From Chryseobacterium taiwanense (lineage in GTDB: Bacteria > Bacteroidota > Bacteroidia > Flavobacteriales > Weeksellaceae), in assembly GCF_000813825.1 (NCBI RefSeq), contig NZ_JWTA01000005.1, positions 1 through 64,000 on the forward strand: 64,000 nucleotides of DNA, read 5' to 3'. The notes beneath the pieces are model-generated. The model was given only the letters and a program-made list of their open reading frames with translations, made no database searches and was not told the origin of the DNA. Shown here piece by piece: positions 8,374 to 17,535 of this stretch. The translations under genes and the position numbers were made by a program. The number at the start of each line of letters is the position of its first letter. Positions within the stretch are counted from its first letter, which is position 1.

Positions 8374-9354
8374 ATGGCAGAATATACTTTTCGTGAGGTA
8401 ATTGCACAGGCAATGAGCGAGGAAATGCGTAAAGACGAATCCATCTTTTTAATGGGGGAGGAAGTTGCAGAATACAACGGTGCATATAAGGCTTCAAAAG
8501 GAATGCTGGATGAATTTGGTGCTAAGAGAGTAATCGATACACCAATTGCTGAGCTTGGTTTTACAGGGATTGCTGTAGGTGCTGCAATGAACGGTAACAG
8601 ACCAATTGTAGAGTATATGACGTTCAATTTCTCATTGGTAGGTATTGATCAGATTATTAATAATGCGGCGAAAATCCGTCAGATGAGTGGAGGTCAGTGG
8701 AACTGTCCTATCGTTTTCAGAGGACCTACTGCTTCTGCAGGACAATTGGGAGCTACACACTCTCAGGCTTTTGAAAACTGGTTTGCAAACGTTCCGGGAC
8801 TTAAAGTGGTGGTTCCTTCAAACCCTTATGATGCGAAAGGATTATTGAAAACAGCGATTCAGGATAATGACCCTGTAATTTTCATGGAATCTGAGCAGAT
8901 GTATGGTGATAAAATGGAAATCCCTGAAGAAGAATACTACTTACCAATCGGGAAAGCAGATATTAAAAAAGCAGGTACAGACGTTACATTAGTTTCTTTC
9001 GGAAAAATCATGAAGTTGGCAATTCAGGCGGCTGAAGATATGGAAAAAGAAGGTATTTCTGTAGAAGTTATCGATCTTAGAACGGTTCGTCCTTTAGATT
9101 TTGATACAATTTTAGAATCTGTAAAGAAAACAAATAGATTAGTGATCTTAGAAGAAGCTTGGCCATTTGGATCAATCTCTTCTGAAATTACATATATGGT
9201 ACAGCAAAAAGCATTCGATTATTTGGATGCTCCTATCAAGAGAATTACGACTCCTGATGCTCCTGCACCTTATTCAGCTGCATTATTTGCAGAGTGGTTC
9301 CCTAAACTTGAAAAAGTAAAAGAGGAGATTAAAAAAGCAATGTACGTTAAGTAA
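8374..9354 (+). CDS. pdhB: Pyruvate dehydrogenase E1 component, beta subunit
   Basis: A 326-residue TPP-dependent dehydrogenase beta subunit, converting pyruvate to the hydroxyethyl-TPP intermediate with an alpha subunit and passing acetyl to E2. Features: MAEYTFREVIAQAMSEEM start, the pyrimidine-binding region with FLMGEEVAEYNGAYKASKG, the GGQWNCPIVFRGPTASAG loop, and the transketolase C domain with EVIDLRTVRPLD. The alpha and E2 genes are not in this window, so the complex is split. A branched-chain dehydrogenase beta subunit is a less likely alternative because of the PDH-type sequence. Confidence 0.92.
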   Translation: MAEYTFREVIAQAMSEEMRKDESIFLMGEEVAEYNGAYKASKGMLDEFGAKRVIDTPIAELGFTGIAVGAAMNGNRPIVEYMTFNFSLVGIDQIINNAAKIRQMSGGQWNCPIVFRGPTASAGQLGATHSQAFENWFANVPGLKVVVPSNPYDAKGLLKTAIQDNDPVIFMESEQMYGDKMEIPEEEYYLPIGKADIKKAGTDVTLVSFGKIMKLAIQAAEDMEKEGISVEVIDLRTVRPLDFDTILESVKKTNRLVILEEAWPFGSISSEITYMVQQKAFDYLDAPIKRITTPDAPAPYSAALFAEWFPKLEKVKEEIKKAMYVK

Positions 9355-9360
9355 TAGAAA

Positions 9361-9385
9361 AAAACTTCCGAAAGGAAGTTTTTTC
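9361..9385 (+). terminator. Hairpin terminator after pdhB
   Basis: AAAACTTCC-GAAA-GGAAGTTTT with a GNRA-type tetraloop and a T-run, directly after the stop codon. Confidence 0.9.
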
Positions 9386-9412
9386 ATTTATTATATTCAT
9401 GAAGAAAAGTTC

Positions 9413-9440
9413 TTGGGGATATAATTTTGGTTTAAATTTG
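9413..9440 (+). promoter_or_regulatory. Promoter of kup (TTG-N17-TAAATTTG)
   Basis: TTG at 9413-9415 and TAAATTTG at 9433-9440 with a 17-bp spacer match the flavobacterial housekeeping promoter; the leader to the ATG at 9467 is about 20 nt. Confidence 0.75.
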
Positions 9441-9466
9441 CGCGTTTAAAAATTAAATTATCTGTT

Positions 9467-11461
9467 ATGGCAGAAGTTACAGAAGGCGGTCATCATTTTG
9501 ACATTAAAAAGCTTTCCTTTATTGGAGTTTTGGTTTCTCTAGGAATCGTTTTTGGAGATATTGGTACCTCACCGCTTTACGTAATGAAAGCAATTGTGAA
9601 CGCAAGACAGAGCGGAAGCAATATGCCTTTTAACGAATACATAGAAGGGGCGCTTTCGTGTATTATTTGGACTTTAACGCTGCAAACAACCATTAAATAT
9701 GTTATCATAGCCCTTCGTGCAGATAACAAAGGAGAAGGTGGGATTTTAGCTTTATTTTCTTTAGTTAAGAACCTTAAGAAAGGCTGGCTGTATCTTATCG
9801 CTATTGTGGGAGCAGCTGCACTTATTGCAGACGGGGTGATTACGCCTTCGTTGACGGTAATGTCAGCAATTGAAGGTCTTGAAATTTATAATCCTCATAC
9901 TCCTGTAGTTCCTATTACGATTGGAATTCTGATTGTGATTTTTGTGGTTCAGCAGTTCGGAACCAGCTTTATAGGGAAGTTTTTCGGACCTATTATGGTC
10001 GTTTGGTTTTTAGTATTGGGAGGATTAGGAGTTTCTCATTTAAGCGAAAACTTTGAAATTTTAAGATCATTCAACCCTTACTATGCTTATAAACTGATTG
10101 TAAATTCACCAAGTGCTATTGTGATTTTGGGAGCGGTTTTCCTTTGTACAACCGGAGCAGAAGCTTTATATTCAGATCTTGGACATTGTGGAGCAAAAAA
10201 CATCAGAGTAAGTTGGGGATTTGTGAAAATCATGTTGATTTTAAATTACCTTGGACAAGGAGCTTGGTTACTAACAAATTACCAAAATCCTGGATTCTCT
10301 GCTGTAAATCCTTTCTTTGGAATTATGCCGCCTTGGGCAGTTTTACCGGGAGTGATTTTGGCAACAGCTGCAGCAATTATTGCAAGTCAGGCATTAATTA
10401 CAGGGTCTTTTACTATTTTCTCTGAAGCAATGTCTCTTAACTTATGGCCTAATCAAAAAATTGATTATCCTTCAGGAGTAAAAGGACAAATGTATATCCC
10501 AAGAATCAATTGGGGACTATTATTATTCTGTATTATCGTGGTTCTTCACTTCAGAGAATCAGGAAAAATGGAAGCGGCTTACGGTCTTTCCATTACAGTT
10601 ACCATGTTAATGACGACAGTACTTCTTGTATTTTGGTTACTGAAGCACAGAATCAATAAGCTTTTGATCCTTGTTTTTGCTTTTGTGTATTTAGCGATAG
10701 AATTAGGTTTCTTCAGCGCAAATATTATCAAATTCATGGAAGGAGGTTGGATTACCGTAGTATTGGCTGGTTCAATAGGAATTTGTATGTATGCTTGGTA
10801 TAACGGTAGATCTATAAAAACTCAGTTTATTCAGTTTGTGAAGCTGGAAAATTATACTCCGATTATCAAGGATATGAAGCTGGATGAAACAATTCCGAAA
10901 TATGCGACCAATCTTGCTTATCTGAGTAGAGCGAAAAGAAGTGATGAGGTAGAATCAAAAATTATCTATTCTATCATTAAAAAACAACCGAAAAGAGCAG
11001 ATCATTATTTTATTTTAACGATTACCAATCAGGAAGATCCGTTTACTTTTAAATATACCGTAGATGAGATCTTGCCGGGAACTATTTATAAAATCAATTT
11101 CCTTTTAGGATTTAAAGTAGATCGTAGAATCAATGACTATTTTAGTATGGTTTTAAAAGATTTGATGGCAGACGGAACCATACCTTCAAGAAGCAGTCAC
11201 CCGTCTTTAAGATCTTACAATATTCCACCGGATTTAAAGTATGTAATTATAGATAACTCCTATATCAACGATATCCTTTTAACTGTTAAACAGAAGATTA
11301 CGTTGAATATTTACAACTTTGTGAAGTATATAGGAAGTGATGACTTTAAAGCATGGGGAGTGACTTCTCACAACGTTGTGGTTGAGTCTGCACCTATTAC
11401 AGAACTTACGGTTTATGATCATAAAATTGAACAAGCCGGGTTCTTGAGACACAATAGTTAG
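9467..11461 (+). CDS. kup: KUP family potassium uptake protein
   Basis: A 664-residue K+/H+ symporter of the inner membrane. The first segment carries the family signature VFGDIGTSPLYVMKA; roughly 12 membrane segments run to about residue 450, with ITGSFTIFSEAMSLN and the conserved acidic GDIGTSP loop, followed by a ~200-residue cytoplasmic domain ending ...GFLRHNS. Length equals that of typical Kup proteins. It has its own strong promoter and is not in an obvious operon. Confidence 0.95.
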   Translation: MAEVTEGGHHFDIKKLSFIGVLVSLGIVFGDIGTSPLYVMKAIVNARQSGSNMPFNEYIEGALSCIIWTLTLQTTIKYVIIALRADNKGEGGILALFSLVKNLKKGWLYLIAIVGAAALIADGVITPSLTVMSAIEGLEIYNPHTPVVPITIGILIVIFVVQQFGTSFIGKFFGPIMVVWFLVLGGLGVSHLSENFEILRSFNPYYAYKLIVNSPSAIVILGAVFLCTTGAEALYSDLGHCGAKNIRVSWGFVKIMLILNYLGQGAWLLTNYQNPGFSAVNPFFGIMPPWAVLPGVILATAAAIIASQALITGSFTIFSEAMSLNLWPNQKIDYPSGVKGQMYIPRINWGLLLFCIIVVLHFRESGKMEAAYGLSITVTMLMTTVLLVFWLLKHRINKLLILVFAFVYLAIELGFFSANIIKFMEGGWITVVLAGSIGICMYAWYNGRSIKTQFIQFVKLENYTPIIKDMKLDETIPKYATNLAYLSRAKRSDEVESKIIYSIIKKQPKRADHYFILTITNQEDPFTFKYTVDEILPGTIYKINFLLGFKVDRRINDYFSMVLKDLMADGTIPSRSSHPSLRSYNIPPDLKYVIIDNSYINDILLTVKQKITLNIYNFVKYIGSDDFKAWGVTSHNVVVESAPITELTVYDHKIEQAGFLRHNS

Positions 11462-11505
11462 TCTGCTTTAACAATTCCTTCTGATATTAATTAAATAAAA
11501 ATCAA

Positions 11506-11513
11506 TAAATTTG
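11506..11513 (+). promoter_or_regulatory. -7 element of fur-like/ostA unit
   Basis: TAAATTTG ends 15 nt before the ATG at 11529. Confidence 0.65.
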
Positions 11514-11528
11514 TAGATAATTTTTTTG

Positions 11529-12002
11529 ATGGATACTTTACAAAAAGAAAAAAATATAGCTTTAATTAAGGATGTTTTAAGAAACTATTTATTAGAGAAA
11601 GGTTTCAGAAATACTCCCGAAAGATACACCATATTAGAAGAAATCTATAATATGGATCACCACTTCAATGTGGATGATTTATACCTATTGATGCTTCAGA
11701 AAAAATATCATGTATCGAAAGCAACGATTTACAATACAATTGAAATTTTCCTTGATGCAGGGCTGATTCGTAAACATCAGTTCGGAGAAAAAACATTGAC
11801 TTCATCTTCATACGAAAAGTCTTATTTTGATAAACAGCATGATCATTTGGTGATTTATAAAAAAGATTCAGATAAGGAGATTGAAGAAATTATCGAATTT
11901 TGTGATCCTAGAATTCAAGGGATTAAAGAGGCAATTGAAGAAGCTTTTGGCGTAAAAATTGATTCTCATTCGCTATATTTTTATGGCACTAAGAATGATT
12001 AA
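11529..12002 (+). CDS. Fur family regulator lacking the first CxxC
   Basis: A 157-residue Fur homologue. The winged helix (RNTPERYTILEEIY, VSKATIYNTIEIFLDAGLI) and the HHFNVDDLY metal helix are present, as are QHDHL and EFCDPRI. But where typical Fur proteins have a CxxCG zinc knuckle after HDHL, this one reads VIYKKDSDKE, and no C-terminal CxxC is present either. It may be a structural-zinc-free Fur, with DNA binding intact. The ATG at 11529 is preferred over a TTG one codon earlier. The ostA-like gene starts 3 nt after its stop, so the two are an operon. Confidence 0.88.
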   Translation: MDTLQKEKNIALIKDVLRNYLLEKGFRNTPERYTILEEIYNMDHHFNVDDLYLLMLQKKYHVSKATIYNTIEIFLDAGLIRKHQFGEKTLTSSSYEKSYFDKQHDHLVIYKKDSDKEIEEIIEFCDPRIQGIKEAIEEAFGVKIDSHSLYFYGTKND

Positions 12003-12005
12003 TCA

Positions 12006-13745
12006 ATGAGACTGATTTTTTTACTGTTACTTTTCGTTTCTACGTTCTTTTTTGCGCAGAATAATAAGACTGTGCAGATGGATCCTTATATTCAGCCAAA
12101 AGCGAATGCTGCACAACAACCGGTTCGCCCTCAGGATAAAGTAAGGATTATTCATGCTGATGAGTTTAAAAGAGATACGAAGTATGAAGGTAATCAATAC
12201 ATGGTTGGTCGTGTGCAAATTGAGCATCAAGGTTCGGTTTTAACGGCAGATGAAGTAGTTCTTTATAATGAGAAAAGTCTTGTAAAAGCTTTTGGAAATG
12301 TAAAATTGGTTAACTCTGATGGCTCTGTCATTTCGGCAAAAGAAATGGAATATAACGGAACTACTCAAAGAGGGGTTGCGAGACAAAATGTAGTGCTTAC
12401 CGATCCGAAAGGAACTATTATTAAAACAGAAACTATGTATTATGACAGACTGACCAATCAGGCTTATTATAATACAGGAGGAACGATTGATGATGGTAAA
12501 AGTACAACGTATTCCAAATCGGCTACTTACTTTTTAACGACTCGTACTATTGATCTTACAGGGAGAGTGAAGATTGTAGATCGTGATTATACATTGGAAG
12601 GTGAAAATGTTGTTCAGAATCAAAACACCAATATTGTTACCATTAACGGGTATACTACAATTACCAATAATAAGAATCCTAAAAACAGAATCGTTACAGA
12701 AAAAGGGACTCATAATCTGAATACCAAAGAATCTTTCCTGACGAAAAATTCAAGGGTATATTATAATGATAAAATCCTTACCGGAGATGAGATCTATTAC
12801 AATCAGCTTACAGGTTTTGGGAAAGCAACCGGCAATGTAATGTTGGATGACCCGAATGAAAGAAGATGGATAAAAGGAGGATATGGTGAGATTTTTCAGA
12901 AGAAAGACTCTGCAATGATGACCAAAAATCCATATGCTGTAAAAGCAATGGAAAAAGATTCTTTATACTTCGCTTCAGAAAAAATAATTTCCTATCAAAA
13001 ACCAGATTCTGCGGATCTGGCGGTAAAGAAAAGTTTTATCAGAGCATTTAAAAAAGCAAGATTCTATAAGTCAAACGCACAGGGAAGGGCAGATTCCATT
13101 GCTTTTAACGAAACAGATGGAGTAATGCATATGTATACAGCTCCTATTCTTTGGAGTGGCGAGAAGCAGGTGACAGGAGATAAAGTAGAAGCTTATTTTA
13201 ATACTCAAAATGAAAATATTGATTCATTAAAAGTGATTGGAAATGCTTTGGCAATCAGTAAAGTCGACTCTCTTACTCTGAAAGATGAATTCAATCAGGT
13301 GAAAGGAAAGTTCATGACAGTTCATTATGAGAATAATGAAATTAAAGAAGCCACAGTAATTGGTAACGCTCAGGCGATTGCTTATACAGACGATACCAAC
13401 AAAGAAACTAAACAGACAGAAAGAATAGGAATTACCCTTTCTTCTTGTGGAATTATCAGTACGCTGTTTGCAGAAAGTGCTTTACAGATCATTTCATGTA
13501 GTATCGGTGCTACTTCTGAAACCTACCCGATGAGTAAAATTGAACCTTCAAAACGGAAATTCCAGGATTTCAATTGGAATACAAAAGACCGAATAAGGAA
13601 GTGGCAGGATATTCTGGTAGATACTCCGAATTATGAAGAGATAAAGTATACTCCGGAGAGCGAGTTGTATGATAAAGCGCAGGAGGCTATAGATGCCGAA
13701 AGAGCAAAAGAAGAAGCTAAAAAACCAAAAAGAGTTAGAAAATAA
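12006..13745 (+). CDS. OstA/LptA-like LPS transport-type protein
   Basis: A 579-residue secreted protein with signal peptide (MRLIFLLLLFVSTFFFA before QNNK). The body repeats an OstA/LptA beta-jellyroll pattern: IIHADEFKRD, VLTADEVVLYNEKSLVKAFGNVKLV, then similar units such as LTGDEIYYNQLTGFGKATGNVML and MHMYTAPILWSGEKQVTGDKVEAYF. It is much longer than E. coli LptA (185 residues) and ends in a lysine-rich tail (RAKEEAKKPKRVRK). LPS transport is inferred from the family. It follows the Fur-like gene with a 3-nt gap and is closed by a hairpin. Confidence 0.85.
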   Translation: MRLIFLLLLFVSTFFFAQNNKTVQMDPYIQPKANAAQQPVRPQDKVRIIHADEFKRDTKYEGNQYMVGRVQIEHQGSVLTADEVVLYNEKSLVKAFGNVKLVNSDGSVISAKEMEYNGTTQRGVARQNVVLTDPKGTIIKTETMYYDRLTNQAYYNTGGTIDDGKSTTYSKSATYFLTTRTIDLTGRVKIVDRDYTLEGENVVQNQNTNIVTINGYTTITNNKNPKNRIVTEKGTHNLNTKESFLTKNSRVYYNDKILTGDEIYYNQLTGFGKATGNVMLDDPNERRWIKGGYGEIFQKKDSAMMTKNPYAVKAMEKDSLYFASEKIISYQKPDSADLAVKKSFIRAFKKARFYKSNAQGRADSIAFNETDGVMHMYTAPILWSGEKQVTGDKVEAYFNTQNENIDSLKVIGNALAISKVDSLTLKDEFNQVKGKFMTVHYENNEIKEATVIGNAQAIAYTDDTNKETKQTERIGITLSSCGIISTLFAESALQIISCSIGATSETYPMSKIEPSKRKFQDFNWNTKDRIRKWQDILVDTPNYEEIKYTPESELYDKAQEAIDAERAKEEAKKPKRVRK

Positions 13746-13748
13746 TAA

Positions 13749-13779
13749 GAAGACCAGTTTGTAGAAGCTGGTCTTTTTT
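13749..13779 (+). terminator. Hairpin terminator after ostA-like gene
   Basis: AGACCAGTTT pairs with AAGCTGGTCT, followed by TTTTTT. Confidence 0.85.
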
Positions 13780-13840
13780 ATGGGGATTAATTTCAGGATT
13801 TAACGAATGTTTTATAGCTTTGCTGAAAATTTTTCTTATA

Positions 13841-15022
13841 ATGGAAATGCAAAAAGATTTTTTTACATATCAGGCTCAGACTACAAAATTTGCTGCAGGT
13901 TTTGAAGTTGAAAAAGCGGTAGGGAGCTACATTTACGGTACCAACGGAAAAAAATATTTAGACTTTGTAGCAGGGGTTTCTGCGAATACTTTAGGTCATT
14001 CCCATCCAAAAGTTGTAGATGCAATCAAAGAACAGGCAGAAAAATATCTTCATGTCATGGTATATGGAGAGTATGCTCAGGAAAAACCAGTCGCTTTATG
14101 CAGACTATTGGCAGAAGCAACTCCGGATCCGCTAGAAATTACGTATTTGGTGAACAGTGGAGCAGAAGCGATTGACGGGAGTTTAAAGCTAGCTAAAAGA
14201 TATACAGGAAGAGAAGAAATTGTTTCCTTTAAAGATTCGTATCACGGAAATACACACGGAGCACTAAGTGTTTCAGGGAATGAAACTCATAAAAGAGAAT
14301 TCCGTCCTCTGTTACCGATGGTTTCCTTCATTGAATTCAATAATGAAAATGATTTTGATAAAATAACAGAGAAAACAGCTTGTGTTATTTTAGAAACCGT
14401 TCAGGGAGCAGCGGGATTTTTGGTTCCTAATGATGATTATTTAATCAAACTTAAAAAGAGATGTGAAGAAGTAGGAGCCTTATTGATTCTTGACGAAATT
14501 CAGCCCGGATTCGGAAGAACAGGGAAATTGTTTTCTTTTGAACATTTCGGCATTGTTCCCGATATTTTGGTTATGGGAAAAGGAATGGGAGGAGGAGTTC
14601 CTGTAGGAGCATTCATGAGTTCAAAAGAGATAATGGAAACATTGGCTCACTCTCCAAAATTAGGTCACATTACCACTTTCGGAGGAAATCCTTTAATTGC
14701 GGCTTCCAGTTATGCAACGTTGAAAGAAGTCTTAGAAAGCGGATTAATGGATGAAGTAGAAGAAAAAGAAAAATTGTTCAGAGAACTTTTGGTTCATCCT
14801 AAAATTCAAAATATAAACGGTAAAGGATTGATGCTTGCTGTAAATTTAGGTTCTCCGGAATATACTTTGGAGGTTGCTAAAAAATGTATGGAAAAAGGGT
14901 TGATCGTTTTCTGGCAGTTGTACAGAAATGAATACTTAAGAATTTCTCCACCGTTAACAATTTCTTTGGATGAAATCAGAGAAGGATGTCAGATTATCTT
15001 GGATGTTTTAAACGAAAATTAA
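13841..15022 (+). CDS. Class III PLP-dependent aminotransferase
   Basis: A 393-residue aminotransferase of the acetylornithine/4-aminobutyrate group. Landmarks: NSGAEAIDGSLKLAKRYTG (phosphate-binding region), LDEIQPGFGRTG (PLP ring Asp) and MGKGMGGGVPVGAF, which holds the Schiff-base lysine. Substrate cannot be fixed from sequence; annotated relatives are usually called aspartate aminotransferase family. The ATG MEMQKDFF at 13841 is chosen over an upstream TTG. The gene has its own region after the preceding terminator and a following AT-rich gap. Confidence 0.9.
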   Translation: MEMQKDFFTYQAQTTKFAAGFEVEKAVGSYIYGTNGKKYLDFVAGVSANTLGHSHPKVVDAIKEQAEKYLHVMVYGEYAQEKPVALCRLLAEATPDPLEITYLVNSGAEAIDGSLKLAKRYTGREEIVSFKDSYHGNTHGALSVSGNETHKREFRPLLPMVSFIEFNNENDFDKITEKTACVILETVQGAAGFLVPNDDYLIKLKKRCEEVGALLILDEIQPGFGRTGKLFSFEHFGIVPDILVMGKGMGGGVPVGAFMSSKEIMETLAHSPKLGHITTFGGNPLIAASSYATLKEVLESGLMDEVEEKEKLFRELLVHPKIQNINGKGLMLAVNLGSPEYTLEVAKKCMEKGLIVFWQLYRNEYLRISPPLTISLDEIREGCQIILDVLNEN

Positions 15023-15094
15023 TAGCGTGAAGTTTTTTACTATCTTTAAGTTTTATACAGGAATTTAGATCTTAATTAGTAAAAGATAAAAAGT

Positions 15095-15499
15095 ATGAGA
15101 TTAATAAATGCTTATAAAGGAATATTACATTTTAGGATTCTTATACTTATCATTTTTAACATTATCTTATTCTATTTTCTAAATGCAGGCTATAAGGATA
15201 TAAGTAGAAAACAGGAAATTATGAACATGCAAAACCCAGTAAAGGTTAAAATCTTGGATGTTTATGGTGGAAGGGGGAGGTCTTCATGTAAAGTACAATT
15301 TAATAATCATATATATGATAATATTTCTCTTCCGGTAGCTGATTTGAAAATTGGAAGTAGTAATGATAAATATTTTTATTATGATAGAGAAAAAGATCTC
15401 GTTTTTTCTGATAATCTGCAAATACGGGCTGTAATTTTCATTGGAATCTTATTTGTTGTTTCTCTTCTATTGTGGTTTGTTCCTGCAAGATTCCTTTAG
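15095..15499 (+). CDS. Hypothetical membrane protein, two TM segments
   Basis: A 134-residue protein not recognised. It has one membrane segment near the N-terminus (about 14-30) and one near the C-terminus (about 110-130), with a Lys/Ser/Tyr-rich 75-residue domain between (VKVKILDVYGGRGRSSCKVQF). It is followed within 52 bp by a lipoprotein gene on the same strand, so both may share an mRNA. No function can be given. Confidence 0.65.
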   Translation: MRLINAYKGILHFRILILIIFNIILFYFLNAGYKDISRKQEIMNMQNPVKVKILDVYGGRGRSSCKVQFNNHIYDNISLPVADLKIGSSNDKYFYYDREKDLVFSDNLQIRAVIFIGILFVVSLLLWFVPARFL

Positions 15500-15551
15500 A
15501 ATTGATTTGTGAAAAAATAGCTGTCTAGATTGTACATGTAAAACTTCAATT

Positions 15552-15992
15552 ATGAAAAATTTTATTGTTTTTTTTATATTATTATTCAGCTGTACTTCAA
15601 GTTCTCAGGGTAAACATGTAGATTTACAAATAGACTTACAAGGTGTGTTTAAAAATAATTACGACATCTACATGATTTTCAGTAATAAAAATAATTTTTC
15701 TGTTGAAATAAAAAAACCTTGTATGTATAATACATATGTCAACATCCATAAAGAAGGAAAGGAGCTACCCATTAAAATCAGAGTTAAGGCAGATCCTGCT
15801 TGTGCCTATCCTGCTTCTGTTTTGAGTGTGAATGACACCTTAGAATTTAAATTTCCTATGAATATTAGGGAGTTTTATGATTTTAAAGATGGGGAAAAAT
15901 ACGTTATGAATATCGAATATTATATTTCCTCAAATCATGAGTTTACTCAAAAGATAATAAGTGATGACTATGCTTTTATTTGGCGAGATTAA
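15552..15992 (+). CDS. Hypothetical lipoprotein
   Basis: A 146-residue protein with a lipoprotein signal: hydrophobic stretch, lipobox LFSC with C14 as the predicted acylated cysteine. The mature part is a compact beta-rich domain (VDLQIDLQGVFKNNYDIYM, VEIKKPCMYNTYV) with cysteines that could form disulfides. No family recognised. It ends before a hairpin terminator at 16016-16046. Confidence 0.65.
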   Translation: MKNFIVFFILLFSCTSSSQGKHVDLQIDLQGVFKNNYDIYMIFSNKNNFSVEIKKPCMYNTYVNIHKEGKELPIKIRVKADPACAYPASVLSVNDTLEFKFPMNIREFYDFKDGEKYVMNIEYYISSNHEFTQKIISDDYAFIWRD

Positions 15993-16015
15993 ATATTTCA
16001 AACGAAAATTAATAT

Positions 16016-16046
16016 AAAAACGCTTCAAAAATTGGAGCGTTTTTTC
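16016..16046 (+). terminator. Hairpin terminator
   Basis: AAAAACGCTTC and GGAGCGTTTTT form a stem after the lipoprotein gene, followed by T-run. Confidence 0.8.
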
Positions 16047-16178
16047 ATGAAAATAGATTTAAATAATTATTTAAAAATCTCTGATAAATATCATGAAGAT
16101 TATGTAAAAAAGTAAATACAATTTTGTGTAATAAAAAAATTAATTTATATATTGCGTGACGATAAAAACAAAGATTAT

Positions 16179-16565
16179 ATGGCGAAACATAAAGTCCATT
16201 ACGAATTTCCAATGCATTGTCTATCAGAGATTTTATATGAATATCTTGCGACTGCAGAGGGGTTGTCTGAATGGTTTGCGGATGAGGTAACAGAGAAGGG
16301 TGATGATTTCTTTTTCAGCTGGGGTGGAGGTCCTGCTGAGAAAGCCACTTTAATCAGATATAAGCCTGAAGGTTTCGTTCGTTTCAGATGGGAAGAAGAT
16401 GAAGGAACGAAAAATTTCTTTGAAATGACTATCGTAATTGATGATATTACAGAAGATTTAGCTCTAAATATTACAGACTTCTGCGAAGAAGGAGACGAAA
16501 GCGAAAATGCAATGTACTGGGAAAATCTGATAGAGAATCTAAGAATAAAATTAGGTGCTGCATAA
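16179..16565 (+). CDS. START-like/AHSA1-type SRPBCC domain protein
   Basis: A 128-residue cytosolic protein with an SRPBCC (START-like) fold: HYEFPMHCLSEILYEYLATAEGLSEWFADEV, FFSWGGGPAEKATL, VRFRWEEDE, and a C-terminal helix ENLIENLRIKLG. This arrangement matches the AHSA1/START-like family in flavobacteria. It lacks a signal peptide. ATG at 16179 is preferred to a TTG 27 nt upstream. The next gene, a class IV aminotransferase-like protein, lies after a hairpin at 16589-16621. Confidence 0.85.
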   Translation: MAKHKVHYEFPMHCLSEILYEYLATAEGLSEWFADEVTEKGDDFFFSWGGGPAEKATLIRYKPEGFVRFRWEEDEGTKNFFEMTIVIDDITEDLALNITDFCEEGDESENAMYWENLIENLRIKLGAA

Positions 16566-16588
16566 TGCAGTATACACCAAATAACAAA

Positions 16589-16621
16589 ACTGATGAACGA
16601 TTTATCGTTCATTATTTTTTT
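16589..16621 (+). terminator. Hairpin terminator
   Basis: TGATGAACGA-TTTA-TCGTTCATTA with T-run, between the START-like gene and the aminotransferase-like gene. Confidence 0.8.
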
Positions 16622-16641
16622 ATAACGTAATCAATATAAAA

Positions 16642-17451
16642 TTGGAAAATCAATATTTTACTTCAGGAGAATTACCTATGAAAAATAGAGCATTTCTTGC
16701 GGGAGATGCTGTGAAAGTTTCTTTCTTCGTGAGAGATGCTAAACTTATAATGGATGAAGAATGTTATTTCTTCTTAATGGCATCCATGAGAAAGATGAGA
16801 ATGAATATTCCTCTAACCTATACACTGGAGTTTTTCCAGTCTCTTTTTCAAAAAGAAGTTGTTGATCAGAAAGGAATACAGAACGGGATCATCAACTTTC
16901 AGGTGTTCAGAAATAATGATGGTATTACCTTGTCTAAATCTACTATATCTTACTTTTATGAGGTTACAGAAATGGATGATGTTTTAGCGGTTCATACGAG
17001 ACCTTTAGAGTTGGATCTGATTAAAGAAATAAACGTCAATAATAACCTTTTAAGTAATATCAGAGTACATTCTCCGGAAAATATCTACGGGGAGATTTAT
17101 GCTCAGGAAAATGACCTTGATGATGTTATTTTACTGAACCCCAATAAAAGAATTGCACGTACAACTTCTGGTAATCTTTTATTTTTGGAAGGAGATGTTA
17201 TTAAAGTTCCCAAACAAACAGAAGGTGCTTACATTTCTCCTTTAATGGAAAATTTTGTGACCTTTTTACATAAAAATAAACTTGCAGATATTCAGGAACA
17301 CGAGATTATTGCATTTGAATCTCAAAAAGCTGAAGAAATTTTAATGATTTCCGAAGAGAAAGGCATATTTTCTGTAGGTAAAATAAGAAATAAGACTTTT
17401 GTCGCTTCCCGTTTTTTAGAATGGGTAGAAAGCTGGAAAGAAAGTTTTTAA
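16642..17451 (+). CDS. Class IV aminotransferase fold, catalytic residues replaced
   Basis: A 269-residue protein with the class IV aminotransferase (BCAT / D-amino-acid transaminase / ADC lyase) fold: NRAFLAGDAVKVSFFV near the N-terminus and EIYAQENDLDDVILLNPNKR in the second half. The usual PLP lysine falls at R141 in NIRVHSPENIYG, and the usual Glu before the GN turn is R173 in IARTTSGNLLF. It is therefore probably not a normal PLP enzyme. A TTG start at 16642 keeps the family N-terminus; the first ATG is 12 codons later. It follows the START-like gene and ends at a terminator. Confidence 0.75.
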   Translation: MENQYFTSGELPMKNRAFLAGDAVKVSFFVRDAKLIMDEECYFFLMASMRKMRMNIPLTYTLEFFQSLFQKEVVDQKGIQNGIINFQVFRNNDGITLSKSTISYFYEVTEMDDVLAVHTRPLELDLIKEINVNNNLLSNIRVHSPENIYGEIYAQENDLDDVILLNPNKRIARTTSGNLLFLEGDVIKVPKQTEGAYISPLMENFVTFLHKNKLADIQEHEIIAFESQKAEEILMISEEKGIFSVGKIRNKTFVASRFLEWVESWKESF

Positions 17452-17460
17452 AAATTAGGC

Positions 17461-17506
17461 AAACCCGGTAAACAACAAAGTTCTAAAAGTCCTTTACCGG
17501 GTTTTA
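17461..17506. terminator. Bidirectional hairpin terminator
   Basis: AAACCCGGTAAA and TTTACCGGGTTTT form a stem between the convergent genes ending at 17451 (+) and 17536 (-). Confidence 0.85.
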
Positions 17507-17535
17507 TTCTGAATAAATCAGAAATTGTATTTTAT

